Assembly: GCF_003008615.1 (NCBI RefSeq)
Contig: NZ_CP027657.1
Span: forward strand, 1,922,001 to 1,986,000
Direction: 5' to 3'
Length of the DNA: 64,000 nucleotides
DNA from: Pseudomonas mendocina
Lineage (GTDB): Bacteria > Pseudomonadota > Gammaproteobacteria > Pseudomonadales > Pseudomonadaceae
The position numbers and the translations under genes were made by a program. How positions within the stretch are numbered: the stretch's first letter is position 1; each line of letters starts with the position of its first letter. Below are positions 32,709 to 41,743 of this stretch, piece by piece. The notes beneath the pieces are model-generated. The model did no database searches. It was given only the letters and a program-made list of their open reading frames with translations, and was not told the DNA's origin.

Positions 32709-33914
32709 CTAGTTGCGAATCCGTTCGGCCAGGGCGCGCCAATGCGCCGAGTGGATCAGATCGGGAGTCAGCTCCTCCAGGCTGCTGCAACCTAGCAGGC
32801 CGAGGGTGCGATCCAGCTCCGTGCGCAGGATGCCGATGGCATGCGCAGCGCCAGGCCCCTTGCCGGCGGCCAGACCGTACAGACCGGCGCGGCCGATCAA
32901 CACGCCGCTGGCACCCAGCAGCAGCGCCTTGGCGATATCGCTGCCACGGCGGAAACCGCCGTCGAGAAATATCTCCATGCGGCCCTGATTGATGCGCGCC
33001 ACTTCCGGCAACGTCTCCAGCGCGGAGACGGCACCGTCGAGCTGACGGCCGCCGTGATTGGACAGCACCACACCGTCGACGCCGTACTGCAGTGCCAGGC
33101 GCGCGTCGTCCGGGTGGATCATGCCCTTGACGATCAGCTTGCCGTGCCAGATGTCACGCAGCCAGGCGATATCGTCCCAGCTCAGGGTCGGATCGAGTTC
33201 GGCTGCCAAGGCGCTTGCGGCGCCCTTCACCGAGTCCTTGCCGGGCGGCAGCAGGTTGCCGAGGTTGCGAAAGCGCGGCACGCCGTCGGGAACCAGCACG
33301 TCCCAGATCCACTCGGGGTGGCAGAGCACGTCGAGGCGGTTGCGCAGGTCGAGCTGCAGCGGCCTGGCGTAGTTGCGCTTGTCCCACTCGCGGTTGCCGA
33401 AGATAGCGCTGTCGGTGGTCACCACGATGGCTTCCAGATTCAGGCGCTTGACCCGTTCGACCAGCTTGGCCACGTGATCGCGGGTGCGATACAGGTAGAT
33501 CTGCATCCAGGCGCGCACGCCCTCGACAGCGGCGATGTCCTCGACCGAGGTGGTCGAGGCATTGCTCAGCACGAAGGGAATACCGGCATCCGCCGCAGCG
33601 CGCGCCAGGTGCAGATCGCCGTCACGGGTCAGCAGGCCGTTGAAACCGGTCGGGCCGATCATGAACGGCAGCTGTGCGCTGCGGCCGAAGAAGCTGCGTT
33701 CCAGACTGCGCTGGCCGACATCACGCAGGGTGCGCGGTTGCAGGGTCACGCTCTCGAAGATCGTACGGTTGCGGCCCAGGGTGAACTCATCGTCCGCACC
33801 GCCTTCGACGTACTCGAAGGAGAAATTGGGCAACCGGCGACGGGCCATCTGGCGCAGCTCTTCGATGTTCTGCGCACGACGAAAATCGCGCCCCGGATAA
33901 AGGCGTCGTTGCAT
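32709..33914 (-). CDS. FMN-dependent alpha-hydroxy-acid dehydrogenase (L-lactate/mandelate type)
   Basis: A 401-residue member of the FMN hydroxyacid dehydrogenase family (LldD/MdlB type). An N-terminal YEGGADDE-like segment reads FEYVEGGADDEFTLGRNR. PFMIGPTGFNGLLTRDGD and VLSNASTTSVEDIA follow. The catalytic block VVLSNHGGRQLDGAVSALETLPEV holds the active-site His and Arg, and IFLDGGFRRGSDIAKALLLGA is the FMN phosphate site. It oxidises an L-2-hydroxy acid and passes electrons to the respiratory chain or oxygen. As last gene of this operon it could consume the lactate or glycolate released by the FAH-type hydrolase; this is inference. The ATG at 33914 has a weak GAGAG ribosome site. Confidence 0.88.
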   Translation of the reverse strand: MQRRLYPGRDFRRAQNIEELRQMARRRLPNFSFEYVEGGADDEFTLGRNRTIFESVTLQPRTLRDVGQRSLERSFFGRSAQLPFMIGPTGFNGLLTRDGDLHLARAAADAGIPFVLSNASTTSVEDIAAVEGVRAWMQIYLYRTRDHVAKLVERVKRLNLEAIVVTTDSAIFGNREWDKRNYARPLQLDLRNRLDVLCHPEWIWDVLVPDGVPRFRNLGNLLPPGKDSVKGAASALAAELDPTLSWDDIAWLRDIWHGKLIVKGMIHPDDARLALQYGVDGVVLSNHGGRQLDGAVSALETLPEVARINQGRMEIFLDGGFRRGSDIAKALLLGASGVLIGRAGLYGLAAGKGPGAAHAIGILRTELDRTLGLLGCSSLEELTPDLIHSAHWRALAERIRN

Positions 33915-33977
33915 GTTCTGCTCTCGATATATTTGGAGTGAGGGCGACATAGGCCGCCCTGCCCGCACACCTGGCGC

Positions 33978-34826
33978 TTAACGGCTCCAGGCCACCACGT
34001 CCTGGCACTGCTCACCCAGGCCGCTGATGCTCAGGCGCATGCGGTCGCCAGCCTTGAGGAACTGCGGCGGTTTCATGCCCGCGCCCACGCCCGGTGGCGT
34101 GCCGGTGCAGATCACGTCGCCCGGGTTGAGCGTCATGAACTGGCTGATGTAGCTGACGATCTCGTCGATGGAAAAGATCATCGTGCGCGTATTGCCCTGC
34201 TGCCGGGTCTCGCCATTCACGCTCAGGTGCATGTCCAGATTGCGCAGGTCGGCGATCTCGTCGGCGGTCACCAGCCAGGGGCCAATCGGAGCGAAGGTGT
34301 CGCAACCCTTGCCCTTGTCCCAGGTGCCGCCCCTTTCAAGCTGGTAGGCACGCTCGGAAACGTCGTTGACGATGCAGTAGCCGGCAACATGCTCCAGCGC
34401 CTGCTCGCGCTCGACATACTGCGCCTTGCGGCCGATGACGATACCCAGCTCCACTTCCCAGTCGGTCTTCTCCGAGCCACGGGGAATGATCACGGCATCA
34501 TTAGGGCCACAGATGGCACTGGTGGCCTTCATGAACAGCACCGGCTCACTGGGCACTGGCAGGTTGGATTCCTTGGCGTGGTCGGCATAGTTCAGCCCGA
34601 CGCAGATCAGCTTGCCGATGTTGGCGATGGGCGTACCGATGCGCACGCCTTCCTCGACCTTCGGCAGGCTGGCCGGGTCGAGCGCGCGCAGTTCGTCGAG
34701 TGCCTTGGGATCGAGCACCCACGGACTGATATCGGGCACATGCACCGACAGGTCGCGCAGGCTGCCATCGGCAGCAACCAGCGCCGGCTTTTCCTGCCCC
34801 TCAGGGCCGTAGCGCAACAGTTTCAT
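33978..34826 (-). CDS. FAH-family hydrolase (2,4-diketo-3-deoxy acid hydrolase-like)
   Basis: A 282-residue FAH-family enzyme of the short type. ICVGLNYADHAKESNLPVPSEPVLFMKATSAICGPNDAVIIP is the conserved entry block. EVELGIVIGRKAQYV gives metal ligands (Glu) and NDVSERAYQLERGGTWDKGKGCDTFAPIGPWLV holds the Asp and Lys. Family members include ureidoglycolate lyase-like proteins and the 2,4-diketo-3-deoxy-L-rhamnonate/fuconate hydrolase (LRA6), which yields pyruvate and L-lactate. The neighbouring FMN lactate-type dehydrogenase makes the second role attractive. Its start overlaps the stop of the upstream gene (ATGA). Confidence 0.85.
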   Translation of the reverse strand: MKLLRYGPEGQEKPALVAADGSLRDLSVHVPDISPWVLDPKALDELRALDPASLPKVEEGVRIGTPIANIGKLICVGLNYADHAKESNLPVPSEPVLFMKATSAICGPNDAVIIPRGSEKTDWEVELGIVIGRKAQYVEREQALEHVAGYCIVNDVSERAYQLERGGTWDKGKGCDTFAPIGPWLVTADEIADLRNLDMHLSVNGETRQQGNTRTMIFSIDEIVSYISQFMTLNPGDVICTGTPPGVGAGMKPPQFLKAGDRMRLSISGLGEQCQDVVAWSR

Positions 34827-35743
34827 ACCTTGTCCTCTTCCGGGTAGGCGCGTACGCGCACACCATTGATCTCACCCAGTACGTCGAACAGACGCGGTAC
34901 GTACTTGTCGCCATGACCGAGCACCTTGGCCAGCATGAACGTCTGGTACACGGCGTCGGAAACGATGCCGGTGGTCGGCGTCAGCTTGGTCAGTTCGGTG
35001 TAATAACGCATGTCCTTCTCGCAGTTGCTCAAGGCGAACTGCTGCCCGGAGTCATCGCCATTGAGCACGTAGGGAATGATCCGCTCGAAGGTGCGGCTGT
35101 AGCCGCCGCTCATGCTGCAGATCTCGGCGAAGGCAGCCAGGTCGATGCCGTTCTTCGCCGCCGTGCAGAAGGCCTCGGCGAGGATGGTGGCGTTGCCCTG
35201 GGAGATGAAGTTGTGGATCACCTTGGCCTTGTGGCCCGAGCCCAAGGGACCGAGGTGATGGATGGTCTCGGAGAAGCATTCGAGCACCGGGCGTACCTTG
35301 TCGAGCACCTCGGCATCGCCACCGGCGAGCACGTTGAGGCGCCCGGCCAGGGCATCCTTGGGCGTGCGGTTGACCGGTGTGTCGAGGTAATGACCGCCGT
35401 GCGCCACCACCTGCGCGGCCAGCTCGGCGGTGCGATTCGGGTCACCGGTGCTGCAGTCGACGACGATCTGTCCCGGCCGCAGACCGGCAAGAATACCGGT
35501 CTCACCCGCCAGGATCTGGCTGACCTGCGCCGTACCCGGTAGGCATAGCAGCACCACGTCGACGGCGCGAGTCAGCTCGGCGGCATTGGCGTATTCGCGG
35601 GCGCCCTTGCTCACCAGATCCTCGACCGGCTGGCGGTTGCGGTGCGCCATCACTCCGAGGGCGAAGCCCTGCTTCTGGATGTTGGCGGCCATGGCGTGGC
35701 CCATCAGCCCCAGGCCGATGAAGCCGACAGTGATAGCTGTCAT
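34823..35743 (-). CDS. NAD(P)-dependent beta-hydroxyacid dehydrogenase (3-hydroxyisobutyrate dehydrogenase family)
   Basis: A 306-residue beta-hydroxyacid dehydrogenase. The N-terminal Rossmann motif is VGFIGLGLMGHAMAANIQKQG (about 6-26). DTPVNRTPKDALAGRLNVLAGG is the substrate-binding DxPVxR/S segment. The catalytic lysine is in SGHKAKVIHNFISQGN (K in the GxxxKxxxN motif). Relatives act on 3-hydroxyisobutyrate, tartronate semialdehyde, glycerate or sugar acids. Coupling (ATGA) to the FAH hydrolase suggests it oxidises the 2-keto-3-deoxy intermediate to the diketo acid; this is inference. GGTGGAATTCTC precedes the ATG. Confidence 0.87.
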   Translation of the reverse strand: MTAITVGFIGLGLMGHAMAANIQKQGFALGVMAHRNRQPVEDLVSKGAREYANAAELTRAVDVVLLCLPGTAQVSQILAGETGILAGLRPGQIVVDCSTGDPNRTAELAAQVVAHGGHYLDTPVNRTPKDALAGRLNVLAGGDAEVLDKVRPVLECFSETIHHLGPLGSGHKAKVIHNFISQGNATILAEAFCTAAKNGIDLAAFAEICSMSGGYSRTFERIIPYVLNGDDSGQQFALSNCEKDMRYYTELTKLTPTTGIVSDAVYQTFMLAKVLGHGDKYVPRLFDVLGEINGVRVRAYPEEDKV

Positions 35744-35755
35744 GAGAATTCCACC

Positions 35756-35766
35756 TTGCGTGCGAA
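35756..35766. promoter_or_regulatory. Partial TTGCGTGC motif before the beta-hydroxyacid dehydrogenase
   Basis: TTGCGTGCGAA resembles the TTGCGTGCAA palindrome at 38950-38959 but carries an extra base. It lies 12 bp before the dehydrogenase start, so it might be an internal operator or chance. Confidence 0.2.
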
Positions 35767-35809
35767 TGCAGCGGCCGCCACTCGTGCGACGGCCAACTGC
35801 GGTGAGGGA

Positions 35810-36832
35810 TTACTGGGCCTGGCGAACCTTGGCGATCTCGGCGTTCATTTCCGCCATCAGATCGGCGCCATATTCGGCGATCAGTTTTTCCGAGCTCGGA
35901 CGCACCACTTCACGCATGCGCTCGATCTCTTCCGGGGCCACTTCGTTGATCTGCATGCCGTGCTTGGCCAGCGCCTCACGCGAGCTGACGTCCATATCGC
36001 GGGATACCTTGCGCTCGTAGGCCTGGGCTTCCAGAGAGGCGCTGCGTACCAGCTCACGCTCGGTCTCGTTGAGCTTGTCCCAGGTGCGTTTGCTGAAGAT
36101 CGCCACCAGCGGATCGTAGAAGTGACCGGTCAGCGACAGGTACTTCTGCACTTCATAGAACTTCGAGGTTTCGATGGCCGCCAGCGGGTTTTCCTGGCCA
36201 TCGACGGTGCGGGTTTCCATCGCGGTGTACAGCTCGGTGAACGACAGCGGCACCACGTTGGCACCCAGCGCGCGGAAGGACTCGATGGCGGTCGGAATCT
36301 GCTGCAGGCGCAGCTTCAGGCCCTTGATGTCCTCGACCTTGGTCACCGGGTGCTTGCTGTTGGTGACGTGGCGAAAGCCATGGTCCCAGTAGCCCAGACC
36401 GATGATGCCGTGCGGCTCCAGCTTGGTCAGCAGGTTCTGCCCGGCCGGGCCGTCGAGTACGGCGTCGACCTCGGCAGCGTTCTGGAACAGGAACGGCAGG
36501 CCGTACAGACCAAAGCCTTTCTCGATGCCCGAGAGCAGGCCCGGGGTGACCAGGGTCATGTCGACGGTGCCGCCCTGTACCGAGGAAATCACCTGCGCGT
36601 CACCGCCGAGGGTGCCGCTGGCGAAGACCATCACCTTCATCTTGCCGTCGCTCTTTTCCTTGATCAGCTCGGCGAACTTCTGCGCCCCGAGGCCGTGTGG
36701 GTGATCCTTGGCCTGGACGAAGGCGATCTTGAAGTTGTGGCGATTGATCTCGTCAGCCTGCACATGAGCGGTCGACAGCAACATGGCGGATGCGCACAGC
36801 AGTGAGGCCAGGGCCTTGGGAATGAATGTCAT
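35810..36832 (-). CDS. TRAP transporter substrate-binding protein (DctP type)
   Basis: A 340-residue periplasmic protein with signal peptide (about 1-26, cleavage near AHVQADE). The family features are IAFVQAKDHPHGLGAQKFAELIKEKSDGKMKVMVFASGTLGGDAQVISSVQGGTVDM, KLRLQQIPTAIESFRALGANVVPLSFTELYTAMETRTVDGQENPL (the conserved R-x-x-x-x-P...D-G-x-E-N-P block) and KYLSLTGHFYDP. The Arg in KLRLQQIP normally contacts the substrate carboxylate. It serves the TRAP membrane subunits encoded upstream in the same operon. GAGGACTTCACC precedes the ATG. Confidence 0.92.
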   Translation of the reverse strand: MTFIPKALASLLCASAMLLSTAHVQADEINRHNFKIAFVQAKDHPHGLGAQKFAELIKEKSDGKMKVMVFASGTLGGDAQVISSVQGGTVDMTLVTPGLLSGIEKGFGLYGLPFLFQNAAEVDAVLDGPAGQNLLTKLEPHGIIGLGYWDHGFRHVTNSKHPVTKVEDIKGLKLRLQQIPTAIESFRALGANVVPLSFTELYTAMETRTVDGQENPLAAIETSKFYEVQKYLSLTGHFYDPLVAIFSKRTWDKLNETERELVRSASLEAQAYERKVSRDMDVSSREALAKHGMQINEVAPEEIERMREVVRPSSEKLIAEYGADLMAEMNAEIAKVRQAQ

Positions 36833-36934
36833 GGTGAAGTCCTCTTGTTTTTATGCTTGCCGTTGTCGGCATGGATTCGGGCTCTAAGGCCCCTGGCACC
36901 GGCCATCAAACGATGACCGGCACGATGTCTTTCG

Positions 36935-38215
36935 TCAGTACAACCATTGCGCCGGAACGATCAGCAACTGCGGGAAGGCCAGCAGCAGACCGATGATCAA
37001 CAGCTCCGCCAGCAGGAACGGCAGCACCCCGCGGACGATGCCGACGAAGCCGACCTTGGATACCCCGGCCACCACGTTGAGCACCACGCCGACCGGCGGG
37101 GTGAGCAGGCTGACCGCGCAGACCATCACGAAGATCACGCCGAAGTACACGGGGTCGATGCCGGCCGCGACCACCACCGGCATCATCACCGGGGCAAGGA
37201 TCAGGATCAGCGGCGACATGTCCATGGCCATGCCGATCACGATGACGATGGTGACGATCAGCAGCATCAACAGACGCGGGCTGTCCATCAGCGGTTCGAG
37301 CAGGCCCACCACCGAGCTGGGCAGATCCGCCACGGTGATCATCCAGGCCGCGACCATCGCCGAGGCCACCAGGAACATCACCATCGAGGTGGTCATTACC
37401 GAGGCCACCAGCACCTGGTAGAGGGTCTTCCAGGTCAGCTCGCGGTACACCAGCACCGACACCAGCAGGGCGTAGACAGCCGCTACCACACCGGCTTCGG
37501 TCGGGGTGAAGATGCCGGCACGCAGACCGACGAGGATGATCACTGGCAGCAGCAACGCCCAGATACCTTCCTTGAACGCCTTGAGCAGTTCACGCAGAGG
37601 GGCGCGTTCGGTGGTAGTCAGGGTGCCGCGACGCGACACCAGGAACCAGGCCGCGCACAGCGACATGCCCATCAACAGCCCCGGCACGATGCCGGCCAGG
37701 AACAGCTTGGTGATGGAAACGTTGGCGGCGACGCCGAACAGGATCAGGCCGATCGAAGGCGGCAATACCGGAGCGATCACGCCAGCGGAGGCCACCAGGC
37801 CTGCGGAGGTCTCTCGGCTGTGGCCGACCTTGACCATCATCGGCACCAGCAGCGCGGCCAGCGCCGCAGCATCGGCAGCCGCCGAGCCGGACAGTGCCGC
37901 CAGCACGCAGCCGGCGAGAATGGTCACGTAACCCAGGCCACCCTTGATGTGGCCGACCAGGGCGATGGCCATGGTGACGATGCGTTTGGACAGACCGCCG
38001 GCATTCATCAGCTCACCGGCCAGCATGAAGAACGGCACGGCCATCAGCGGGAAGCTGTCGGCGCCGTTGACCAGACCCTGGGCGACGATCTGCGCGTCGA
38101 ACAGGTCGAGGTGATACATCATGGCCAGCGCGCAGAGAATCAGCGCGTAGGAAATCGGCACGCCAATCGCCATGGCGGCCAATAGAGAAATCACGAAAAT
38201 TGCGATGACGATCAT
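36935..38215 (-). CDS. TRAP transporter large membrane subunit (DctM type)
   Basis: A 426-residue membrane protein with about twelve hydrophobic segments. SFPLMAVPFFMLAGELMNAGGLSKRIVTMA near 54-83 and GSAAADAAALAALLVPMM near 110-128 are DctM signature regions. VLPPSIGLILFGVAANVSI and the C-terminal PPVGVVLNVVAGV follow. It carries out Na+-coupled import of the acid presented by DctP. The start is taken as the ATG at 38215; a GTG at 38218 just upstream is equally possible. Confidence 0.91.
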   Translation of the reverse strand: MIVIAIFVISLLAAMAIGVPISYALILCALAMMYHLDLFDAQIVAQGLVNGADSFPLMAVPFFMLAGELMNAGGLSKRIVTMAIALVGHIKGGLGYVTILAGCVLAALSGSAAADAAALAALLVPMMVKVGHSRETSAGLVASAGVIAPVLPPSIGLILFGVAANVSITKLFLAGIVPGLLMGMSLCAAWFLVSRRGTLTTTERAPLRELLKAFKEGIWALLLPVIILVGLRAGIFTPTEAGVVAAVYALLVSVLVYRELTWKTLYQVLVASVMTTSMVMFLVASAMVAAWMITVADLPSSVVGLLEPLMDSPRLLMLLIVTIVIVIGMAMDMSPLILILAPVMMPVVVAAGIDPVYFGVIFVMVCAVSLLTPPVGVVLNVVAGVSKVGFVGIVRGVLPFLLAELLIIGLLLAFPQLLIVPAQWLY

Positions 38216-38283
38216 CACAGTACCCCGGTTCTTATCGTTATGAGAGGGCCGGCCACAGCTGCGCCGTGAGGCCGACGCAACAG

Positions 38284-38787
38284 CTATTGGTGGATTTCGT
38301 CCAGCGGATCACGCAACACCATCTCGCCACCGAGGCTCAGACGCAGCGCTTCGTAAACGTGGATCACGCAGGCCGATGCGCCGAAGAACACGCCCGCACC
38401 GTAGAAGAAGCCCATCGACCAGCCGGACACCGGCGACGGTATGTGCATGTTGATCTGCACCTGCTGCCAGCTGCCCCACAGGAACAGCCCGGAACAGCCG
38501 AGCATCAGCAGTTGGGAAAGGATCATGCAGCCGCGCTCACTCCAGCTCGGCATGGCACGCAATGCCAGATCCACGGTCATGTGGCCGCGCTCACGCAGCA
38601 GGATCACGGCGCCCAGGAAGGTCAGCCAGACGAACGCCCAGCGCGACAGTTCCTCGGAGATCAGGATGCTTTCGTTGAAGCCGTAGCGCAGCACGACGTT
38701 GCCGAACACCAGCACCACCATGGTCACCAGGCAGATGACCGCGAGCAGCTTGAGAAGGGCGAAATAACCGTCGACGAGCTTATGCAT
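38284..38787 (-). CDS. TRAP transporter small membrane subunit (DctQ type)
   Basis: A 167-residue membrane protein with four hydrophobic segments. LAVICLVTMVVLVFGNVVLRYGFNESILISEELSRWAFVWLTFLGAVILLRERGHMTVDL is the DctQ block with the typical ELSRWAFVWLTFLGA. It is the first gene of the operon in the order DctQ-DctM-DctP, with the binding protein last, the reverse of the common order. GGGGAGCCTGTC precedes the ATG. Confidence 0.9.
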   Translation of the reverse strand: MHKLVDGYFALLKLLAVICLVTMVVLVFGNVVLRYGFNESILISEELSRWAFVWLTFLGAVILLRERGHMTVDLALRAMPSWSERGCMILSQLLMLGCSGLFLWGSWQQVQINMHIPSPVSGWSMGFFYGAGVFFGASACVIHVYEALRLSLGGEMVLRDPLDEIHQ

Positions 38788-38948
38788 GACAGGCTCCCCA
38801 CAGACCGACGGCAGGGAGGTACAGACAGGATGCCGACGCTTGGCCGACGCCCCCGGGAAGATGGCAACGATCCATCAGTAAAGCCTCACATTGTTGTTTT
38901 TGTGCGCTGCCCAGCAGCTGTGTGGCGCCGACACTAACACCAGAAATT

Positions 38949-38960
38949 ATTGCGTGCAAT
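38949..38960. promoter_or_regulatory. Palindrome ATTGCGTGCAAT, likely GntR-family operator
   Basis: A near-perfect 12-bp palindrome (10 of 12 symmetric) in the 228-bp interval between the TRAP operon and the UxaA-like gene, followed by GTTCA. The almost identical TTTGCGCGCAAT followed by GTACC lies upstream of the GntR gene at 41744-41755. It probably controls both divergent units. Confidence 0.55.
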
Positions 38961-39015
38961 GTTCATTTTTGTCAGTATCGGGGTCTGACGATCACAACAA
39001 CAACGAGAACGCGCC

Positions 39016-40551
39016 ATGCAACTCATCACCAATAGCCCGACCGTGGTTATCCTCAGCGATCAAGATTCCGTGGCCGTCGCACGCCGTGCTCTGGAACGCG
39101 GCAGCCATGTCGAAAGCCTCGCCCTAGAAGCTCTGGACGACATCCCCGCCGGCCACAAGATCGCCCGCCGCGCCATCGCCAGTGGCGAAGCCGTGCTCAA
39201 GTACGGCCAGGTCATCGGCGTGGCCAGCCAGGACATCGCCGCCGGCGCCCACGTACACACCCACAACGTGTCGATGCCGCAGAGCCACGCCAACAACCAG
39301 CTGCCACCGCCCATCGAGCGCACGCCCGTACTGCCACCGGAACAGCGCCGCCGCTTCATGGGTTATCGCCGTCCGGATGGCCGCGTCGGCACACGTAACT
39401 ACATCGGCATCCTGTCCACGGTGAACTGCTCGGCGACCGTGTCGCGCGCCGTGGCCGCGCACTTCAATGGTTCGGAACTGCTCAAGCGCTACAACATCGA
39501 CGGCGTGGTCGCGCTGACCCACGGCAGCGGCTGCGCGATCAACACCGAGTCGGAAGGCTTCAAGTTCCTCGAACGCAGTATCTGGGGCTACGCCTGCAAC
39601 CCCAACATCGCCGGCGCGCTGGTGATCGGCCTGGGCTGCGAGACCAACCAGATTTCCTCGCTGATGAAGCGCTACAACATCAGCGAAGGGCCGAACTTCC
39701 GCGTCTTCAACATCCAGAACGCCGGCGGCACCCGTGCCAGCATCCAGCGCGCCATCGAGCAGGTGACCGAGATGCTCGACGCCATCGGCCGCCTGGAGCG
39801 CACCTCGGAAAGCGTCGAGCACATCATGGTCGGCATGCAGTGCGGCGGCTCCGACGGCTACTCCGGCATCACCGCCAACCCGGCGCTGGGTTATGCCGCC
39901 GACCTGCTGGCCCAGCACGGCGGCACCGCCATCCTCAGCGAAACCCCGGAAATCTACGGTGCCGAACACCTGTTGATCGCCCGTGCGATCAGCCATGAAG
40001 TCGGCCAGAAATTGCTCGACCGCCTGACCTGGTGGGAGGAGTACACGCGCATCAACGGCGCCGAGCTGAACAACAACCCCTCGCCAGGCAACAAGGCCGG
40101 CGGCCTCACCACCATCCTGGAGAAATCCCTGGGCGCAGCGGCCAAGGGCGGCACCAGCTCGCTCAACGGCGTGTACGAGTGGGGTGAGCCGATCACCGAG
40201 CGCGGCTTCGTGTTCATGGACAGCCCCGGTTATGACCCGGTGTCGGTGACCGGCCAGGTGGCCTCCGGCGCCAACATGATCTGCTTCACCACCGGCCGTG
40301 GCTCGGTGTCCGGCTTCAAGCCGGCGCCCTGCATCAAGCTGGCCACCAACACCGAGATGTTCCGCAAGCTGGAAGAGGACATGGACATCAACTGCGGGGG
40401 CATCGTCGACGGTGAACTGAGCATCGCCGAAGCCGGGCAGAAGATCTTCGACATCCTCATCGAAATCGCCTCCGGCGAACCGTCGAAGAGCGAGCTGTAC
40501 AACTACGGCGACAACGAGTTCGTGCCGTGGCAGGTGGGTGCGGTGACCTGA
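39016..40551 (+). CDS. UxaA/GarD-family sugar-acid dehydratase
   Basis: A 511-residue enzyme with both parts of UxaA. An N-terminal SAF domain (about 1-95, DDIPAGHKIARRAIASGEAVLKYGQVIGVASQDIAAGAHVHTHNV) is followed by a C-terminal lyase domain (about 110-505) with GYRRPDGRVGTRNYIGILSTVNCSATV, THGSGCAINTESEG, GLGCETNQISSLM and NAGGTRASIQRAIE. Cysteines and histidines in these blocks are probable metal ligands. The family dehydrates altronate or galactarate to 2-keto-3-deoxy acids; this member cannot be tied to either. It is divergent from the TRAP operon across a shared palindrome. Confidence 0.88.
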   Translation: MQLITNSPTVVILSDQDSVAVARRALERGSHVESLALEALDDIPAGHKIARRAIASGEAVLKYGQVIGVASQDIAAGAHVHTHNVSMPQSHANNQLPPPIERTPVLPPEQRRRFMGYRRPDGRVGTRNYIGILSTVNCSATVSRAVAAHFNGSELLKRYNIDGVVALTHGSGCAINTESEGFKFLERSIWGYACNPNIAGALVIGLGCETNQISSLMKRYNISEGPNFRVFNIQNAGGTRASIQRAIEQVTEMLDAIGRLERTSESVEHIMVGMQCGGSDGYSGITANPALGYAADLLAQHGGTAILSETPEIYGAEHLLIARAISHEVGQKLLDRLTWWEEYTRINGAELNNNPSPGNKAGGLTTILEKSLGAAAKGGTSSLNGVYEWGEPITERGFVFMDSPGYDPVSVTGQVASGANMICFTTGRGSVSGFKPAPCIKLATNTEMFRKLEEDMDINCGGIVDGELSIAEAGQKIFDILIEIASGEPSKSELYNYGDNEFVPWQVGAVT

Positions 40552-40573
40552 TCGTCAGGCGCTGAAGGAACGA

Positions 40574-40601
40574 AAAACGGCCGGGTAATCCCGGCCGTTT
40601 T
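40574..40601 (+). terminator. Terminator after the UxaA-like gene
   Basis: A 12-bp perfect stem AAAACGGCCGGG / CCCGGCCGTTTT with a 4-nt loop (TAAT), then CGTTTATC, 22 bp past the stop. It can also serve the convergent GntR gene. Confidence 0.85.
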
Positions 40602-40638
40602 CGTTTATCTGGACAGGCCCAGCGGGGCACGCCTAAAG

Positions 40639-40655
40639 GTAGGGTGCGCCGCACC
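40639..40655. repeat. GTAGGGTGCGCCGCACC extragenic repeat
   Basis: A single truncated copy of the GTAGGGTGCGC family between convergent genes. Fuller pairs are at 32584-32646 and 52903-52967. Confidence 0.55.
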
Positions 40656-40668
40656 AAGACCGGACAGC

Positions 40669-41652
40669 CTAAGCCTCGATCCGCTCCAGATAAGGCACGG
40701 CCTGGATCACGTTCTGCTCGCGGAATTGCGCCAGGCGCTGCTTGACCTTGCGCTCGGCGATCACCAGGTGCTCCTCCATGCTCTGCGCGGCGAGATCGGG
40801 GCGGCCGGCCTGCAGGTTCTCGAAGATGCTCAGGTGCTCACGGAAGAAGGGTTCCTCATCGGGGAAGTAACTCTTGTCCAGCAGGATGTGCTTACCCGAC
40901 AGCAGCAACGAGTGGGTGCGACGCAGGATCTGCAGCATCTGCCGGTTGGGGCAGCGGCCGAGGGTCTCGATGTGCAGGTCGCTTTCCAGGTCGTCGAACT
41001 GGCGGCTGTCCATGTCCGGATAGAGATCCATGGCCTGGTGCAGACGCGCGATGTAACCCTCGATCCGCTCGGGCTCGATGAACTCCGCAGCGCGCACCAA
41101 CACATAAGGCTCCAAGCGCCGGCGCACTTCATACAGTTCGCCGAGTCGTTCCTCGTCCCACTGTCCGAGCTGCCAGCGCGAGCGCTCGTCACGCTCCACC
41201 AGGCCCATCAGCGACAGACGCGTGAGCACCTGGCTGGAGACCGTGCGGCTGATGCCGTAGTGACGTGACAGCTCCAGCTCGTTGACGCGATAGGTGCCGA
41301 ACAGCGACTGGTGCAGCAGGTCGCGCTCGATCTGGTCATAGACCGCCTTCCAGCTCTCGGTCTTGCGCGGCGCCTGGGCGTCGTCCTCGGCCAGCTGGAA
41401 ATCGGCGGGCTCCAACTGACGCCGCAGCACCTTGCCCGGCTGCGCACCGACCAGGTAGCCACGACCGTCAAAAGTACAGATCAACCCCGCCTGGTTCAGG
41501 TTGAGCAACGCCTGGCGAACCGGAGAGCGGCTGACGCCGAAAAGCTCCGCCAAAGGCCCTTCCAGCAGCAGTGTGCCTGTTTTCAGGCGCTTTTTCCTGA
41601 TGCTCGTGGCGATGATTTCGAATAGCTGATCGTTCAGGTGCTTTTTCATCAT
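40669..41652 (-). CDS. GntR-family regulator with two winged-helix domains and FCD domain
   Basis: A 327-residue regulator. The first GntR winged helix lies at about 1-66: LNDQLFEIIATSIRKKRLKTGTLL and LAELFGVSRSPVRQALLNLNQAGLICTFDGRGYLV. After a linker comes a second GntR-like winged helix at about 95-160: YDQIERDLLHQSLFGTYRVNELELSRHYGISRTVSSQVLTRLSLMGLV. The C-terminal FCD domain starts near YEVRRRLEPYVLVRAAE. Ordinary FadR/FCD regulators have one HTH and about 230 residues. The start is taken at the ATG pair 41649-41652; an upstream TTG extends the frame into the operator-like palindrome. It is convergent with the UxaA-like gene and probably represses it. Confidence 0.83.
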   Translation of the reverse strand: MMKKHLNDQLFEIIATSIRKKRLKTGTLLLEGPLAELFGVSRSPVRQALLNLNQAGLICTFDGRGYLVGAQPGKVLRRQLEPADFQLAEDDAQAPRKTESWKAVYDQIERDLLHQSLFGTYRVNELELSRHYGISRTVSSQVLTRLSLMGLVERDERSRWQLGQWDEERLGELYEVRRRLEPYVLVRAAEFIEPERIEGYIARLHQAMDLYPDMDSRQFDDLESDLHIETLGRCPNRQMLQILRRTHSLLLSGKHILLDKSYFPDEEPFFREHLSIFENLQAGRPDLAAQSMEEHLVIAERKVKQRLAQFREQNVIQAVPYLERIEA

Positions 41653-41743
41653 TATTGTTTTCGAACTGGTCACCTTGTCGGTGTTACGGGCACGGGTCTT
41701 GCGATTGTGCTGATTGCACTCAGCCAATCCTTTATATTTTAAC

